Shown here: one piece after another, positions 5,809 to 5,948 of the stretch
Layout of the letters: every line of letters starts with the position of its first letter
Numbering within the stretch: the stretch's first letter is position 1
Made by a program: the position numbers and the translations under genes
Assembly (NCBI GenBank): GCA_013215905.1
Contig: JABSQI010000118.1
Coordinates: 1-5,948 of the forward strand
Direction: 5' to 3'
Source of the DNA: Legionellales bacterium
GTDB lineage: Bacteria > Pseudomonadota > Gammaproteobacteria > PIVX01
DNA length: 5,948 nt
Notes under the pieces: generated by a model
The model's input: only the letters and a program-made list of their open reading frames with translations
What the model was told of the DNA's origin: nothing
Database searches by the model: none

Positions 5809-5948
5809 CTAAATTGCTCCTTTCACTAGTTTCACTGCTTCATCACAGTTATCAACAATATGAAATAAATCCAAATCATCTTTGGATATCATATTTTTTT
5901 TAAGCATTTGATTTTTAAACCACATAATAAGATCTTGCCAATATTCTT
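5809..5948 (-). CDS. LOG-family (TIGR00730-type) Rossmann protein, C-terminal end only
   Basis: The last 45 residues are in the window and end at TAG 5811-5809; the rest lies beyond the right edge. They begin EYWQDLIMWF, followed after about ten residues by ISKDDLDLFHIVDN and then DEAVKLV. This pattern (Tyr-Trp-x-x-Leu-Ile, a short basic helix, then Asp-Leu-Asp-Leu-Phe and Val-Asp) matches the tail of the bacterial LOG proteins. That family includes nucleotide 5'-monophosphate phosphoribohydrolases, many of them still called lysine-decarboxylase-like. The catalytic PGGxGT motif is not visible because it is off the edge, so the activity is inferred from the family only. It lies 60 bases upstream of folD on the same strand and may share its transcript. 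Confidence 0.75.
   Translation of the reverse strand, partial: EYWQDLIMWFKNQMLKKNMISKDDLDLFHIVDNCDEAVKLVKGAI

Noticed and set aside
5795..5812. Small inverted repeat GAAAA/TTTTC after the LOG gene as terminator or operator
   Set aside because: It has five A-T-rich pairs with a 5-base loop and no T-run after it; it is not distinguishable from chance.

Overview
The window reads as chromosomal housekeeping DNA from an AT-rich Gram-negative bacterium, most likely a gammaproteobacterium. PrmB, FabV, a proteobacterial-type LOG protein, DsbB and a tRNA with its CCA encoded together support this. The very AT-rich spacers and plain gene content would fit a host-associated or streamlined lineage, but the sequence alone does not name a genus. 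I see no mobile element, CRISPR array, phage gene or toxin system, and no convincing new multigene system.

Layout. Bases 1-232 (minus) hold the N-terminus of a thiamine-diphosphate dehydrogenase E1 alpha subunit that runs off the left edge. Bases 233-885 are a 653-bp gene-free stretch. It holds an island of higher GC that can fold into a closed multibranch structure (356-519), a perfect 12-bp AT palindrome (653-680) and a short repetitive pyrimidine-rich patch (about 741-827). A short DsbB (886-1272, minus) follows, divergent from a tRNA-Arg(CCU) gene (1370-1446, plus). Next is a two-gene unit on the minus strand, prmB then asd, joined with no spacing (3428 down to 1521). A divergent promoter region (3429-3650) separates it from fabV (3651-4844, plus). 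FabV converges on folD (5748-4861, minus; GTG start) with a 16-bp gap. Upstream of folD on the same strand is the C-terminal end of a LOG-family protein (5809-5948) that runs off the right edge.

The genes cover separate core tasks rather than one pathway: oxidative decarboxylation of a 2-oxo acid (E1 alpha), disulfide formation in the periplasm (DsbB), decoding of AGG (tRNA-Arg), methylation of ribosomal protein L3 (PrmB), the aspartate-family branch point for DAP/lysine, methionine and threonine (Asd), the last step of fatty-acid elongation (FabV) and one-carbon folate metabolism (FolD). All intact enzymes keep their recognisable catalytic residues. The points most worth a second look are in the 233-885 spacer. 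Smaller oddities are the compressed second cysteine pair in DsbB, a substituted Arg in PrmB and an A-C mismatch in the tRNA D stem.
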